A stretch of DNA of 6,792 bases from Gemmatimonadota bacterium (GTDB lineage Bacteria > Latescibacterota > UBA2968 > UBA8231). Position numbers and translations under genes: made by a program. The notes under the pieces were generated by a model, which did not search any database, had not been told where the DNA came from, and saw only the letters and a list, made by a program, of their open reading frames with translations. The stretch lies in the NCBI GenBank assembly GCA_026706505.1, contig JAPOYQ010000843.1, positions 1-6,792 on the forward strand, read 5' to 3'. Of this stretch, positions 6,117-6,792 are shown piece after piece; position 1 is the stretch's first letter; every line of letters begins with the position of its first letter.

Positions 6117-6792
6117 ACTCAGCCATCAGGTCGCGGATGGCCCGGTCTATATCCTCCCTGTTGGGCGCAATCGCGGCCTCTAAGGGCGCGCTGTACGGCG
6201 TGGGCACGTGCGCGCCGTTGAGGCGGCGCACCGGCGCATCGAGGTCGTCGAAGGCCCGGTCAACCACTTCGGCGGCGATTTCTGCGCCCATGCCGCAGGG
6301 GGCAAAGGTCTCATCGGCGATCAGCAGGCGGCCCGTCCGGTGTACGGATTCGAGCACCGTGTCGATGTCGAGGGGGGACGTAGTGCGGAGGTCGATCACT
6401 TCGATCGAGATGCCCTCGCCGGATAGGGCCTCGGCGACTTGCAGCGTCTCGGGCACCATGGTCGTCAAAGCCACGACGGTCAGGTGCTCGCCTCGGCGTC
6501 GTACGGCCGCTTGGCCAAAGGGGATAGCGTACTCTTCTTCCGGCACTTCGCCGCGGGTGTTGAGCAAGGATTTGTGTTCTAAAAAGAGCACTGGATCGTC
6601 GCCGCGCAGGGCCGTCTTGAGCAGGCCCTTGGCGTCGTACGGATTGGACGGCACCGCGACCTTGAAGCCGGGTAGATGCGTAAAGATCGGATAGTAATTG
6701 CACAAGTGATAGGTGGCGGCAGCGCCGCGGAAGACAATGCAGCCGCGCAGGATGTCGGGCATTTTCAGGCGGCCGCTCATCATGTATAACAA
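6115..6792 (-). CDS. 2-oxoacid dehydrogenase E1 component, beta subunit, C-terminal two-thirds
   Basis: The frame is open to the window edge, giving 225 residues; about 100 or more N-terminal residues, including most of the thiamine-diphosphate-binding part, lie beyond it. E1 beta pairs with E1 alpha to decarboxylate a 2-oxoacid and pass the acyl group to E2 lipoate. Family features seen include LPGFKVAVPSNPYDAKGLLK, DDPVLFLEHKSLL, GEVPEEEYAIPFGQA, then the transketolase C-terminal domain with IEVIDLRTTSPLDIDTVLESV, GRLLIADETFAPCGMGAEIA and the ending PTPYSAPLEAAIAPNREDI. The substrate (pyruvate, branched-chain oxoacid or acetoin) cannot be told. The stretch normally reading like [21 protein letters not shown] is much altered here, reading MPDILRGCIVFRG then AAATYHLC, although its length and the His (fragment residue 29, 6706-6708) are kept. 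It precedes the E2-like gene by 10 bases; E1 alpha is probably upstream outside the window. Confidence 0.92.
   Translation of the reverse strand: MLYMMSGRLKMPDILRGCIVFRGAAATYHLCNYYPIFTHLPGFKVAVPSNPYDAKGLLKTALRGDDPVLFLEHKSLLNTRGEVPEEEYAIPFGQAAVRRRGEHLTVVALTTMVPETLQVAEALSGEGISIEVIDLRTTSPLDIDTVLESVHRTGRLLIADETFAPCGMGAEIAAEVVDRAFDDLDAPVRRLNGAHVPTPYSAPLEAAIAPNREDIDRAIRDLMAE

Noticed and set aside
1..6792. Defence island, CRISPR array, insertion sequence or integrase attachment site.
   Set aside because: No spaced direct repeats, terminal inverted repeats, transposase or recombinase motifs, tRNA genes or known defence domains were found on either strand.

Overview
The window is bacterial chromosomal DNA with tightly packed genes. 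It carries four complete genes of recognisable family, one complete gene of unknown function, and a truncated gene at each end. By eye most of it (about 1,380 to the end) is GC-rich, with strong G/C preference at third codon positions. The first 1.3 kb is clearly richer in A/T. Nothing fixes the taxon. The mix (YtrA-type GntR regulator, ComEC, YhbY, lipoyl-dependent 2-oxoacid dehydrogenase genes) fits a free-living, possibly uncultured, GC-rich bacterium. There are no rRNA or tRNA genes, CRISPR arrays or recognisable mobile elements.

Left part (1-1294, + strand): the 3' end of a GntR/YtrA-type regulator, whose stop codon overlaps the ribosome binding site of a nine-helix membrane protein I do not recognise. 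The two look like one operon, in which the regulator probably controls the membrane protein.

Middle (1377-2519, - strand): yhbY, a ribosome-assembly RNA-binding protein, followed 30 bases later by a short-chain dehydrogenase that starts at TTG. A plausible sigma70-type promoter lies in the 102-base gap between yhbY and the divergent comEC.

Right part: comEC (2622-5006, + strand) encodes a full-length DNA-uptake channel with an intact C-terminal metallo-beta-lactamase domain. It meets, tail to tail with only 9 bases between, a - strand operon of 2-oxoacid dehydrogenase genes: E1 beta (5' end outside the window) and an E2-like protein (5016-6104). The E2-like protein keeps its lipoyl and E3-binding domains, but its catalytic domain has lost the DHRxxDG acyltransferase motif, the TxSNLG serine and the usual first helix. 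This resembles eukaryotic E3-binding protein (protein X) and is the most interesting observation here. The E1 beta is also unusual in the normally conserved RGPNG...QHSQ stretch.

I found no convincing new defence or mobile system. The candidates for something undescribed are the degenerate E2/E1 beta pair and the orphan membrane protein with its regulator.
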